A stretch of DNA of 64,000 nt from Paenibacillus sp. L3-i20. Lineage in GTDB: Bacteria; Bacillota; Bacilli; Paenibacillales; Paenibacillaceae. Under the pieces are notes generated by a model. The model saw nothing but the letters and a program-made list of their open reading frames with translations. It had not been told where the DNA came from and did no database searches. Both the position numbers and the translations under genes were made by a program. This document shows, piece by piece, positions 39,272 to 47,690 of the stretch. Each line of letters starts with the position of its first letter. Positions within the stretch are counted from its first letter, which is position 1. The stretch covers positions 310,001 through 374,000 of the forward strand of contig NZ_BQME02000002.1 of assembly GCF_022180385.2 (NCBI RefSeq). Direction: 5' to 3'.

Positions 39272-39290
39272 AACAAGGACGAAACTTAAT

Positions 39291-39387
39291 AGATGCACCC
39301 GGGAGCTAAGGGGACTTGGCTGAGAGGAGAACTAAACCGTTCTCGACCGTACCTGATCTGGATAATTCCAGCGGAGGAAGCGCATGT
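39291..39387 (+). ncRNA. TPP riboswitch (THI element)
   Basis: The conserved cores are both present: GGGGACTTGGCTGAGAGG for the pyrimidine-sensing arm and ACCTGATCTGGATAATTCCA with GCGGAGG for the pyrophosphate-sensing arm. A short P1 helix pairs ATGCAC (39293-39298) with GCGCAT (39380-39385). It is followed at once by a terminator, so it is a transcriptional OFF switch responding to thiamine pyrophosphate, upstream of the transporter genes. The P3 stem (GGAGAAC...GTTCTC) is variable, as usual. Confidence 0.95.
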
Positions 39388-39420
39388 GAAAACGGCCGCT
39401 TTCTGCGACCGTTTATTTTA
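39388..39420 (+). terminator. Riboswitch-controlled terminator
   Basis: AAACGG (39390-39395) pairs with CCGTTT (39409-39414), extended by CGC/GCG, followed by ATTTTATTT. It is the expression platform of the TPP riboswitch. Confidence 0.75.
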
Positions 39421-39456
39421 TTTCTATGTAATGATCATCATGCATAGGCGAATAAA

Positions 39457-39598
39457 GTAATATCGGCGTAGGAAGAGGAGCTAAGCTTCTCTTTGAGCAA
39501 ACGAAATGAATGATCGTTTTTTAATCGTTTCGAGCCCGAAGAAAGCATTAAAATAGCCGATTACACGATGTCCTCCCAATTCGGAGGACATCTTTTTT
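39457..39598 (+). ncRNA. Second structured leader segment ending in a strong terminator
   Basis: GTAATATCGGC (39457-39467) can pair with GCCGATTAC (39556-39564), one bulge, enclosing about 90 nt with internal stems (GAGGAGCTAAGCTTCTC region and CGAAA/TTTCG). A perfect 10-bp terminator stem GATGTCCTCC/GGAGGACATC (39567-39592) with TTTTTT follows. No reading frame lies here. The segment sits between the TPP riboswitch and the transporter genes. It may be a second switch or a separate small RNA; I recognise no known class. Confidence 0.5.
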
Positions 39599-39667
39599 GC
39601 TTTCTAGAGGAAGTCAGGGGAGTTAAGATCGTCAATACATACACAGAATGCTGGGAGAGGAACGAAC

Positions 39668-40720
39668 ATGATGTTACGTAACAAATCGAACAAGAGCATT
39701 AAAGCACTTACATTCACTATACTAGCAATTATGCTAGTTTTGGCTGGCTGCGGGGGAAACAGTGGCGGCAATGGCAAGTCCGAGAGTAAGGTCGAAGAAG
39801 AGAAATCGACGGAAAAAGTCGAGCTGCAGAAGGTGAAGGTCGTACTGGATTGGTCACCGAATACGAACCATACAGGCTTGTATGTTGCACGGGATAAAGG
39901 TTTCTTCAAGGAACAAGGTCTTGATGTCGAAATTATCCAGCCAGGTCAAGACGGTGCGGACAAGATGGTTGCTTCTGGAGATGTGCAATTTGGCGTCAGT
40001 TATCAGGAATCAGTGACGCTCGCTCGTATCGCTGATGCGCCGCTTGTTTCTATCGCCGCTGTCATTCAGCACAATACATCCGGTTTCGCCTCACCGAAGG
40101 AGAAAGGAATAGACTCCCCCAAAAAGTTTGAAGGAAAACGTTACGGCGGCTGGGGTGCTCCTGTAGAAGAGGCTGTCATTGATTCCATTATGCGTGAGGA
40201 AGGCGCGGATGTGGGTAAAGTAGATATTATGAGCATAGGCGATAGCGACTTTTTCACAGCGGTGAAGCGCGATATCGATTTTGCATGGATCTACTATGCT
40301 TGGACTGGTGTTGAAGCGGAGCTTCGCGGTGAGGAAATCAATATGGTTTATTTGACTGATTACAGCGATAAGCTAGACTATTATACACCGGTTCTCGTTA
40401 CAAATGAGGAGTTGATTCAGAACTCACCAGAGCTAGTGAAAGCTTTTACAGTTGCGTCAGCGAAGGGATATCAACATGCGATTACAAATCCAGAGGATGC
40501 GGCTAATATTTTGATTAAGGCTGAGCCAGACTTGAACGCTGATCTAGTGAAAGCTAGCCAAAAGTGGCTCAGCACACGTTATCAGGATGATGCTCCGCGT
40601 TGGGGTGAACAGAAGTTAAGCGTATGGAAAAATTACGCTAGCTGGATGTTCGAGCGAGGGCTTTTGGAATCAGAACTAGAGGCAGAGAAGGCGTTTACGA
40701 ACGAATTTTTGCCAGAATAA
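39668..40720 (+). CDS. thiY: Thiamine-precursor ABC transporter substrate-binding lipoprotein (ThiY/NMT1 family)
   Basis: A 350-residue lipoprotein. It has a signal and lipobox (LVLAGC, Cys about 27), an acidic/Ser linker, and an NMT1/THI5-like domain: VVLDWSPNTNHTGLYVARDKGFF and the helix after GGWGAPVEEAVI. Family members bind hydroxymethylpyrimidine or N-formyl aminopyrimidine. Location behind a TPP riboswitch supports this. The start is ATG 39668 (or 39671) after GAGAGGAAC. The order thiY-ykoF-like-thiX-thiZ-hydrolase suggests one operon. Confidence 0.92.
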   Translation: MMLRNKSNKSIKALTFTILAIMLVLAGCGGNSGGNGKSESKVEEEKSTEKVELQKVKVVLDWSPNTNHTGLYVARDKGFFKEQGLDVEIIQPGQDGADKMVASGDVQFGVSYQESVTLARIADAPLVSIAAVIQHNTSGFASPKEKGIDSPKKFEGKRYGGWGAPVEEAVIDSIMREEGADVGKVDIMSIGDSDFFTAVKRDIDFAWIYYAWTGVEAELRGEEINMVYLTDYSDKLDYYTPVLVTNEELIQNSPELVKAFTVASAKGYQHAITNPEDAANILIKAEPDLNADLVKASQKWLSTRYQDDAPRWGEQKLSVWKNYASWMFERGLLESELEAEKAFTNEFLPE

Positions 40721-40764
40721 TGCCGTAAGCTACAAACAACATGAGAAGAAAAAGGAGAATAGAT

Positions 40765-41067
40765 ATGGCTAACGCACTTGTCAGTATTCAAATATTACCA
40801 ACGACGCCAGGCGGAGCAAGTGTTCTGCCCTATGTAGATCGCGCTATCGAAATTATTAAAGAATCGGGAGTTCCGTATCGTGTAGCTCCGCTTGAGACGA
40901 CAATGGAAGGTGAACTTGGCGCTTTGCTTGGCGTTGTACAGCAAATGAATGAAGCGATGACGGAAATGGGCTGTGCTTCTGTTATTTCACAAATAAAAAT
41001 TTATTATAACCCAGAGAATGGTGCCTCGATGGGAAGATTGCTTGAGAAATATCCAGATGGGCAATAG
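40765..41067 (+). CDS. Thiamine-binding protein of the MTH1187/YkoF family
   Basis: A 100-residue protein beginning MANALVSIQILPTTPGG, with a ferredoxin-like fold expected. YkoF-type proteins bind thiamine or HMP and accompany uptake systems. An ATG at 40741 is in frame, but ATG 40765 lies seven bases after AAGGAG and is preferred. It overlaps the permease gene by about 11 bases. It may buffer or deliver thiamine precursors in the cytoplasm; this is inferred from the family. Confidence 0.85.
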   Translation: MANALVSIQILPTTPGGASVLPYVDRAIEIIKESGVPYRVAPLETTMEGELGALLGVVQQMNEAMTEMGCASVISQIKIYYNPENGASMGRLLEKYPDGQ

Positions 41068-41830
41068 TAAAGGTCTTTGGCCGAAACTTTGGCCCCCAGT
41101 TGTTGTTCTTGTTGTACTTATTGTTTGCTGGCAAGCGATTGTATCAATGGGCAAAGTAGATAGCTGGACAGTACCTTCGCCGCTTGCGGTAGTGAAAGAA
41201 GCGATTGAAATATGGCCGCGGCTTATGGAGCATACGGGTGCAACGTTGCAATTGACAGCGATTGGTTTTGCAGGTGGATCGGCGGCGGGCTTCGTGCTCG
41301 CCGCTTTGCTGCATCTGTTGCCGGGTGTACGGAGAGGCATTTATCCACTGCTTATTCTGACCCAAAATGTGCCTATCGTCGTTTTGGCACCTATAATGAC
41401 GATGCTTTTTGGCTACGGATTATTACCGAAAGTGCTCTTGGTCATACTGGTATGTTTCTTCCCTGTAGCGATTGCAATGATGAGCGGATTATCGAGCACG
41501 GATAATGGCTTGCGTAATTATCTTCGGATGATCGGAAGCAACAAATGGCAGTTATTTTGGCGACTGGAGTTGCCTCATTCTATTATTCATCTATTCTCGG
41601 GTTTGAAAATCGCGGCATCCTACAGTGTGATGAGTGCTATTTTCGCAGAAATGCTAGCCCCTAAGCTTGGACTCGGCGGCTTTATGGTGATGTCATCTAG
41701 AAACTATATGCCGGAGCGAGCTTTTGCCGCAGTTGTTCTAGTCATTGCAATCAGCTTGATGCTGTTTGGAATGGTTACATTAGCAGAACGTCTATTTGTT
41801 CGCTGGCAACCAAAGAAGGAGGGAGGGTGA
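41057..41830 (+). CDS. thiX: Thiamine-precursor ABC transporter permease
   Basis: A permease of about 257 residues with six membrane helices and the EAA loop around LRNYLRMIGSNKWQLFWRLELPHS (in part), as in the nitrate/taurine/HMP importer family. The start is uncertain; ATG 41057 (MGNSKGLWPK) is preferred to ATG 41018 because it gives a normal short cytoplasmic N-terminus, but its ribosome binding site is weak. It works with the neighbouring binding protein and ATPase. Confidence 0.9.
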   Translation: MGNSKGLWPKLWPPVVVLVVLIVCWQAIVSMGKVDSWTVPSPLAVVKEAIEIWPRLMEHTGATLQLTAIGFAGGSAAGFVLAALLHLLPGVRRGIYPLLILTQNVPIVVLAPIMTMLFGYGLLPKVLLVILVCFFPVAIAMMSGLSSTDNGLRNYLRMIGSNKWQLFWRLELPHSIIHLFSGLKIAASYSVMSAIFAEMLAPKLGLGGFMVMSSRNYMPERAFAAVVLVIAISLMLFGMVTLAERLFVRWQPKKEGG

Positions 41831-41831
41831 A

Positions 41832-42608
41832 ATGATGCTGGAAGTAAAGGACGTAAGCAAAAGTTTCAGCGATAAGAAGGGCAGAAAGGATGTACTTCAT
41901 CATCTTTCCCTCCAAGTAGAAGACGGGGAGTTCGTCTCTATTGTCGGACCGTCAGGCAGCGGAAAAACGACACTGTTTGGATTAATTGGAGGATTAGAGC
42001 TTCCGACCGCAGGTGAGATATGGATTGATGGACGTGAGACAACGAATAAAAGTGGTCATGTTGCATATATGCCTCAGCAGGCTTCGTTGCTTCCTTGGCG
42101 GACAGTAGCCCGTAATATTGAGCTCGCTCTGATCATTGCAGGTGTAGAAAAAAAGAAGGCGAAGGATGATGCTCTGACATGGCTGAACGAAATTGGACTA
42201 GGTGAATATGCGGACTCGTATCCACATGTTCTATCAGGCGGCATGCAACAACGCGTTTCTTTCCTTCGTGCACTATTATCGCCACAAAAGCTGATGCTGC
42301 TGGATGAGCCGTTTGGCTCGTTGGATGCTTTGACAAGGCAGCAAATGCAGAAGTGGCTGTTATCGCTTTGGGAAAAAAACCGCAGGTCGGTTCTATTAGT
42401 TACTCATAGCATTGAAGAAGCGATTTATTTGTCAGATCGCATTATCGTGTTGTCATCATCTCCTGCGATTGTAATAGATGAAATCAAAGTCCCGTTCGAG
42501 CGGCCTCGCAGAGAAGAGTTATGGATGGATGTACGCTTCAATGAGCTGAAACAACGTATTTATGGTCAGCTTCAGGAGAGCGGCAAGGAGGCGGTGTATC
42601 GTGCCTAA
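41832..42608 (+). CDS. thiZ: Thiamine-precursor ABC transporter ATP-binding protein
   Basis: A 258-residue importer ATPase: Walker A GPSGSGKTTLFGLIGG, signature LSGGMQQRVSFLRA, Walker B LMLLDEPFGSLDA and H-loop VTHSIEEA. The C-terminal region has the typical importer stretch VLSSSPAIVIDEI. ATG 41832 follows GGAGGGTGAA. It overlaps the weaker of two possible TatD starts (GTG 42601). Confidence 0.93.
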   Translation: MMLEVKDVSKSFSDKKGRKDVLHHLSLQVEDGEFVSIVGPSGSGKTTLFGLIGGLELPTAGEIWIDGRETTNKSGHVAYMPQQASLLPWRTVARNIELALIIAGVEKKKAKDDALTWLNEIGLGEYADSYPHVLSGGMQQRVSFLRALLSPQKLMLLDEPFGSLDALTRQQMQKWLLSLWEKNRRSVLLVTHSIEEAIYLSDRIIVLSSSPAIVIDEIKVPFERPRREELWMDVRFNELKQRIYGQLQESGKEAVYRA

Positions 42609-42642
42609 TTCGAACGTAAATTATAGCTCAGGAGCGCTTAAG

Positions 42643-43434
42643 ATGGCTTGCATCGATGCTCATCTTCATGTGGATATGTATGCGGAAGAGGAACGCGATG
42701 TCCTTTTGGAAGAAGCTTTCAGAAACGGTGTAGAAGCTGTTGTAGCTGTGTCCATGCATCTGACCTCCTCAAAAACAAACGATGCATTAGCGAGAAAGTA
42801 TGAGGGTAGGCTTCATCCGGCGTATGGCTTCCACCCTGAGCAAGAGCTGCCCTTAGATGTTGAACTGGGGCAGCTGCTCAGCTGGATAAGGGAAAGATAT
42901 GCGGAAGGACAAGCTTTTGCTATAGGTGAAGTTGGTCTTCCTTATTATAAGAGGACCGAGCTTGAAGCCGAAGGTTTTCTCTTCAACGAAAAACCTTATC
43001 TGTCCTTATTGGAAACTTTCGTTCAACTGGCAGCGGAACTAGATCGTCCTATCGTATTGCATGCCGTATATGAGGATGCGGATAAGGTTTGTGACTTACT
43101 CCAGACGTATAATATTCGGAGAGCACATTTTCATTGGTTTAAAGGAAGCGAAGCTACTCTAGAAAGAATGATTGAAGCGGGCTACTACGTATCCATTACA
43201 CCGGATGTCGCCTATGAAAAAGAAATTATAGAGCTGGTCAAATATTATCCGATTCAGCTCCTTATGGTTGAGACAGATGGGCCATGGCTGTTTGAAGGTC
43301 GCTACAGCGGACAACAAACTGTTCCGTGCATGGTTAAACAAGTCATCGCGGACATCGCTTTTATTAAAGGGATAGAGATTTCTGATGCGGCAACGATACT
43401 TTTACATAATACGAAACGTTTTTACGGTATATAA
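42643..43434 (+). CDS. TatD-family metal-dependent hydrolase in the thiamine operon
   Basis: A 263-residue TIM-barrel hydrolase with the metal ligands of the TatD family: HxH in IDAHLHVDMY, Glu in AIGEVGLPYY, His in VLHAVYED, His in RAHFHWFKG and Asp in VETDGPW. TatD proteins are usually nucleases, but amidohydrolase-like relatives exist. Here the gene is the last of a TPP-regulated transport operon, where the Bacillus system uses the amidohydrolase YlmB to deformylate the imported pyrimidine. ATG 42643 has AGGAG eight bases upstream; GTG 42601 also has AAGGAGG. Confidence 0.85.
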   Translation: MACIDAHLHVDMYAEEERDVLLEEAFRNGVEAVVAVSMHLTSSKTNDALARKYEGRLHPAYGFHPEQELPLDVELGQLLSWIRERYAEGQAFAIGEVGLPYYKRTELEAEGFLFNEKPYLSLLETFVQLAAELDRPIVLHAVYEDADKVCDLLQTYNIRRAHFHWFKGSEATLERMIEAGYYVSITPDVAYEKEIIELVKYYPIQLLMVETDGPWLFEGRYSGQQTVPCMVKQVIADIAFIKGIEISDAATILLHNTKRFYGI

Positions 43435-43446
43435 AGGCCCACACTA

Positions 43447-43490
43447 GAAACGGTTCTTTGTCCGATATGGACGAAGGACCGTTTCCTTAT
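43447..43490 (+). terminator. Long hairpin ending the thiamine operon
   Basis: A 17-bp stem from 43447-43463 and 43469-43485 (GAAACGG...CCGTTTC, two G-U pairs) with a five-base loop. It has only a short pyrimidine tail (CCTTAT), so efficiency is uncertain. Confidence 0.6.
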
Positions 43491-43560
43491 GCCAAGCTGC
43501 CGCATACAACAGAGTAAGAGCATCTCAAGTTTCGATGAGGGGCGCTAGGGGAGTGAGAAT

Positions 43561-44331
43561 ATGGCGAAGCTAACGAGGGAGCAGTTTTTTGCGACAATTG
43601 CACCAGCAGCCATTTTAGTTAGTCAGGAGGGATCTTCATTATTTCCCTCTGTAAGACTTGCGCAGAGCTTGCTGGAATCTGGCGGAGTTATTCATGCTTG
43701 GAACAACTTGGGTGGAATTAAGGTAGGGAGTGGACGGACGAACGCTTATTGGCAAGGAGCAGCTGTTGTTAAAGGTACATGGGAATATATAGATGGTAGG
43801 AGTGTGACGGTCAAAGCGGCTTTCCGTGCTTATAAGAGCATCTATCATTTCTATAAGGACTTGGATTTGCTTATGAATACAGCGAGGTATGAACGGGTAC
43901 GCCAAGCAGATTCACCAGAGCAGCAGGCGCAAATGCTCTATGTATGCGGCTATGCAACAGATCCCGCTTACCCGACGAAGTTAACAGCGCTGATCCGGCA
44001 ATATGGGCTAAAGAAATATGATGAGATGGTAACTCCGCAAACGAAATCAAAAGGATTCGAGGCTGCTTCGATTGTACCCGTCGTGTATCAAGGACAAGTA
44101 CTTGGAACGGGATATTTGTTAAATGGATCGACGTGGGTGCCAGCCAGGAAGATTGGGGAGTCGCTTGGATTGACGATTGGTTGGACAGGGAATCAAGTAA
44201 CTGTTAATGGCGAGGCGCTTGAATCTATCCTTTCGGAATCGACCGGCTATGTGAAGGTTAGAGATCTGGTCACTATAAAGAACATAGCGGTCAGTTGGGA
44301 CGATCGTGCCAATGTTGTTGTGCTCGAATAG
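43561..44331 (+). CDS. Glucosaminidase-domain cell wall hydrolase with C-terminal stalk-like domain
   Basis: A 256-residue protein. The first 155 residues are a glucosaminidase (GH73-like) domain: the catalytic region is SVRLAQSLLESGG with the following NNLGGIK and YKSIYHFYKDLD. Residues 175-255 resemble the copper-amine-oxidase N-terminal 'stalk' domain (VYQGQVLGTGYLLNGSTWVP in part). No signal peptide is present, so it looks like a phage-type lysin or spore-associated enzyme. The ATG follows AGGGGAGTGAGAAT. It is next to an amidase. Confidence 0.85.
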   Translation: MAKLTREQFFATIAPAAILVSQEGSSLFPSVRLAQSLLESGGVIHAWNNLGGIKVGSGRTNAYWQGAAVVKGTWEYIDGRSVTVKAAFRAYKSIYHFYKDLDLLMNTARYERVRQADSPEQQAQMLYVCGYATDPAYPTKLTALIRQYGLKKYDEMVTPQTKSKGFEAASIVPVVYQGQVLGTGYLLNGSTWVPARKIGESLGLTIGWTGNQVTVNGEALESILSESTGYVKVRDLVTIKNIAVSWDDRANVVVLE

Positions 44332-44354
44332 CCGGATGAAAGGAGTGTAACACG

Positions 44355-45014
44355 TTGTATATGTATCTAGTAGACCATATACCAAAGTCTACACCTCATA
44401 ATCGTCGTCCGGGATTGCTAATCGAAGATCAATGGATCACCGTTCATAATACGGCGAATCCCTCCAGCACAGCGAGGAATGAGCGTCATTGGTTGACCAG
44501 CGAACGTAATGATGTTACGGCGTCCTTCCACATCGTTATTGACGATAAGGAGGCTATTGAATGTATACCGCTTAATGAGGTGGCATGGCATGCGGGTGAT
44601 GGCAGCGGTAAAGATAGTGGTAATAGAACATCGATTGGCATTGAAATTTGTGAAAGTGGCAACTATGATGTAACGCTTGATAACGCAGCACATCTCGTAG
44701 CTTCTATGCTGGTGGAAAGATCTTGGAGCGTTGCTCAGTTACGAAGGCATTACGACTGGTCAGGGAAAAATTGTCCGCGACTAATGAATGATAAGGGGGA
44801 TTGGAGCGGGTGGACAGCATTTGTCGCAAGTGTAGCTGCGAAGATGGATGAAGGGGAGGTAATAGAGGTGCTGAAACCAGAGGACGCCAATACGATCATC
44901 CTTTTTCTAAGTGCTGCATATATGTCTACGAACGTTCCAGAAGCGCGCAAAGAATTCAATCGACTAGCTAATGAACTGCGCAAAGCGAGTGGTCAGCCAC
45001 CTGAGCCTAATTGA
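44355..45014 (+). CDS. N-acetylmuramoyl-L-alanine amidase (Amidase_2)
   Basis: A 219-residue amidase with zinc ligands in ITVHNTANPS and the later RRHYDWSGKNCPR, and the substrate region EVAWHAGDGSG. This resembles phage endolysins of the XlyA/CwlA type. The C-terminal 55 residues are helical and Glu/Ala-rich. The start is TTG 44355, eight bases after AGGAGTG; ATG 44361 is the alternative. With the glucosaminidase gene it forms a two-enzyme wall-lysis pair outside the phage region at 57 kb. Confidence 0.88.
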   Translation: MYMYLVDHIPKSTPHNRRPGLLIEDQWITVHNTANPSSTARNERHWLTSERNDVTASFHIVIDDKEAIECIPLNEVAWHAGDGSGKDSGNRTSIGIEICESGNYDVTLDNAAHLVASMLVERSWSVAQLRRHYDWSGKNCPRLMNDKGDWSGWTAFVASVAAKMDEGEVIEVLKPEDANTIILFLSAAYMSTNVPEARKEFNRLANELRKASGQPPEPN

Positions 45015-45047
45015 ATGAATTATGGGAGAGGTAATTTAGAAAATATG

Positions 45048-45091
45048 AGGCTTGCACCAAGGATATGATGTCCCAGGAGTGAGCCTTTTTT
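45048..45091 (+). terminator. Terminator after the amidase gene
   Basis: AGGCTTGCACC (45048-45058) pairs with GGAGTGAGCCT (45076-45086), one mismatch and two wobble pairs, then TTTTTT. Confidence 0.75.
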
Positions 45092-45178
45092 GCGGGATCA
45101 GTAAATAACGGGAGGTATTGCAAGGATTACATAGAAGTTAGTAAAACAATGAAAAACCATAGAAGGGAGCGGTAGCAA

Positions 45179-45586
45179 GTGAACATTATTTGCCCATGGT
45201 GTAGTAAAGACGTCTATCTCCATCATAATATTTGTCCACAATGCAAACACGAGGTGTTGCCTCAGCATTTGGAAGAAACGAGAGACCATATTGGGCAAGA
45301 GGAAGGAAATGAACAATATCATTCTTTTACTCAAGAGGAGGAAGAATACGACCCTATATTTGCGGTTGAAAATGAATATAGCTGTGCGAAGTGTAGGCAT
45401 GAGAGGTGTAAGGTCAATGAAGTGGCGATGACTGGAACGGGACTAAGCAAGTTGTTAGACATCCAACACCGTCATTATCTCTTCGTGTCATGTCTAAATT
45501 GTGGTTCCGTAGACATTTATGATCCAAGCGTACTGCAGGCAAATAAACGTGGAATGTTCGGGACGGCTTTAGATCTATTTTTGTAG
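45179..45586 (+). CDS. Zinc-ribbon protein, unknown function
   Basis: A 135-residue protein with three pairs of cysteines: CPWCSKDV near the N-terminus with CPQC at about 18-21, CAKCRHERC in the middle, and SCLNCGSVDIYDPSVL near the end. The C-terminal part resembles small Bacillota zinc-ribbon proteins that end in this type of knuckle. A glutamate-rich linker (QEEEEYDP) separates the two. The start is GTG 45179 after GAAGGGAGC. Role unknown. Confidence 0.7.
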   Translation: MNIICPWCSKDVYLHHNICPQCKHEVLPQHLEETRDHIGQEEGNEQYHSFTQEEEEYDPIFAVENEYSCAKCRHERCKVNEVAMTGTGLSKLLDIQHRHYLFVSCLNCGSVDIYDPSVLQANKRGMFGTALDLFL

Positions 45587-45589
45587 TTG

Positions 45590-45619
45590 AAAGGGGAGGC
45601 AAAGGATTGCCTCCCCTTT
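45590..45619. terminator. Bidirectional terminator
   Basis: AAAGGGGAGGC and GCCTCCCCTTT form a perfect 11-bp stem with an eight-base loop, between the zinc-ribbon gene and the convergent small gene. Confidence 0.85.
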
Positions 45620-45631
45620 ATCTTGCCAAAT

Positions 45632-45793
45632 TTAGCGATGCTGAGCTAAATCAATTGCACCAAGTATGACATGAGCAAGTCCAAAGCCGAGCACACCAAC
45701 ACCAACAAGTTTATATTTGCTTTTCAGTAGTGTAGCAGCACCAGAAGCAGTAACTACAGTTCCAAGAACGGTAGGAATCAAACCTTCGCGCAT
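45632..45793 (-). CDS. Small hydrophobic protein (53 residues)
   Basis: On the minus strand ATG (45793) opens a 53-codon frame beginning MREGLIPTVLG and ending GAIDLAQHR, with two hydrophobic stretches (residues 5-22 and 29-47). AAAGGAG lies just upstream and a terminator follows the stop, which supports a real gene. It is shorter than most automatic cut-offs. From memory, similar short proteins occur in Paenibacillaceae genomes; no function is known to me. Confidence 0.7.
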   Translation of the reverse strand: MREGLIPTVLGTVVTASGAATLLKSKYKLVGVGVLGFGLAHVILGAIDLAQHR

Positions 45794-45957
45794 GATAAGC
45801 ACTCCTTTTGGTTTTGTTTGGCAAGACTGTTTAGTTTGCTTCCAAATCGATTACCTATTCATAGTGGCGTACAATATGGAACATACTCTATTTCGTCTAT
45901 TTGTCTGACTCGTTCTGCAATATGAATCAAGACAATGGATCAATACAGTTTAAGTTT

Positions 45958-46668
45958 CTAAGCATCCACCATACGTTTTTTATACAAATAGACGCACAAC
46001 GAATAGATAACAACAATCCAAATTGCAATTACCACTAAGTTAGACCATACACTTGCAAAACCTGCGCCTTTTTGCACTTCTTCCGCTAGTTGTAGAAGCT
46101 GCACATTCGGCAAATAGGTAACAGCATTTAATATTGGATTTGTATCAGCAAACAATATGAGTGAAGAACCCCAAGTAAACAATAAAAGGAACGGCATAAT
46201 AGCGACGGAAGCCTCCATCACTGACTTCGTAAGCAACCCGATAAATGTGCCAATGCCAACATAGAAAACTAAAGATAATAGTAATCCAACGAGTACTACG
46301 GCCATATTAGCGGGATTATAACCAAGCAATCTGATTGAAGCGTATAATATAATCGCAGTCGCGATCATGCTTAACAAGCTTTTTCCTAAAAAGATTTCAT
46401 AGATGCTGGCAGGTGAAAGCGTAAGTCCTCTTAGCGTATTTTTTTCTTTTTCTTCAGCCACTAGCGCCGACTGAATGTAGGCTCCTACCATAATAAATGT
46501 CAAATTAATGATCATAAATTGCGCATGAATCGTAATGTCATCTGACTTTCCGTACAACAAAGCAAAAATTAATGGAAGCAGAATCGTCGTAGAGACGTAT
46601 AAGTTTCGGGATACATCTTTATAATCTTTTTGCAAAATTGCCATTACACGTTTCATTGAAATACTCAT
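45958..46668 (-). CDS. ABC-2 type transporter permease
   Basis: A 236-residue permease with six membrane segments and a cytoplasmic N-terminus (MAILQKDYKDVSRNLYVS), like exporters of drugs, lantibiotics or bacteriocins. The stretch AEEKEKNTLRGLTLSPAS is typical of ABC-2 permeases. It overlaps the ATPase gene by four bases. No substrate-peptide gene is seen. Confidence 0.9.
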   Translation of the reverse strand: MSISMKRVMAILQKDYKDVSRNLYVSTTILLPLIFALLYGKSDDITIHAQFMIINLTFIMVGAYIQSALVAEEKEKNTLRGLTLSPASIYEIFLGKSLLSMIATAIILYASIRLLGYNPANMAVVLVGLLLSLVFYVGIGTFIGLLTKSVMEASVAIMPFLLLFTWGSSLILFADTNPILNAVTYLPNVQLLQLAEEVQKGAGFASVWSNLVVIAIWIVVIYSLCVYLYKKRMVDA

Positions 46669-47513
46669 GCTAGTTTCCTCCCAGTTACGTCTACGAAGAT
46701 ATCGCCAAGCGTCGGATAATTAGATTGAATCGTCTTCACGCGGTTTGCATTCATGTATTCATACACTTGCTGAGCGCCTTTAGCACCATTAGGTACTACA
46801 ACAGTAGAGCCGTCATTCAATTCTAACGTAATCGTATCATTGCTATGCATTTCGCGAAGCTTCTTCGGTGAATCAAGCAATTGAATCGTACCGCCATTCA
46901 GGAATGCAACGCGGTCACATAAGGTGTCAGCCTCACTCATATCATGCGTCGTTAAGAAAATCGTCGAGCCCTTTGCTTTCAGTTTCAATAATCCTTCATA
47001 TATATGTTTCGTATTTACAGGGTCTAAAGCTGAGGTTGGCTCATCGAGAAACAGCAGCTCCGGCTCATGAAGGAAAGCTCGGGCCAACACGACCCGCTGG
47101 GTCATGCCTTTTGATAACTTCGATACGACCTTTTTACTCTCTTGTTCCAAATTGACCATTTGCAGCACTTCATTAATGCGTGTCAAAGGAATATCGTATA
47201 AGTCGCAATAGAGCTTCAAATTATCATAAACGGACAAACGGCTATATAAGGAAGTATTGTCTGTAACGACCGCCATCTTCTGACGATAGTTTGGTTCACT
47301 TAACTTGCTGGCAGGTACTCCGAATACGTAGGCGCTACCTGAGGTCTGTTTTAATTGAGCAGTTAAGATTTTAATTGTAGTCGTTTTGCCGGATCCGCTT
47401 GGACCAAGGAACCCGAAAATTTCACCTTTTTTTACGTTAAAGGATACGTCTTTTAGTGCTTTAGAATTTGCAAATGATTTCTCTAGCGATGCGACTTCAA
47501 TGATATTTTCCAT
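46665..47513 (-). CDS. ABC transporter ATP-binding protein
   Basis: A 282-residue ATPase with intact Walker A (GPSGSGKTTTIKIL), signature (LSKGMTQRVVLARA), Walker B (LLFLDEPTSALDP) and H-loop (LTTHDMSEA). It is the partner of the ABC-2 permease. The C-terminal extension ends with GDIFVDVTGRKLA. The neighbouring LytTR gene, 177 bases upstream on the same strand, probably regulates this pair. Confidence 0.93.
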   Translation of the reverse strand: MENIIEVASLEKSFANSKALKDVSFNVKKGEIFGFLGPSGSGKTTTIKILTAQLKQTSGSAYVFGVPASKLSEPNYRQKMAVVTDNTSLYSRLSVYDNLKLYCDLYDIPLTRINEVLQMVNLEQESKKVVSKLSKGMTQRVVLARAFLHEPELLFLDEPTSALDPVNTKHIYEGLLKLKAKGSTIFLTTHDMSEADTLCDRVAFLNGGTIQLLDSPKKLREMHSNDTITLELNDGSTVVVPNGAKGAQQVYEYMNANRVKTIQSNYPTLGDIFVDVTGRKLA

Positions 47514-47690
47514 TGCTTAGTTAACCTCCGCTTTCGTTTTCTGTTATGCCTTCATCTTAGGACAAATCCAGCAGTGGCGCATCATAATCGCAACGAAAGG
47601 AGCATGGAGAGGGGTGAATGCTGCGTATTTGGAGCCGAATGGCGCATATAATCCCACGTTTGGAGTATCAAAGTAAGTTAGTGGAGCTAT

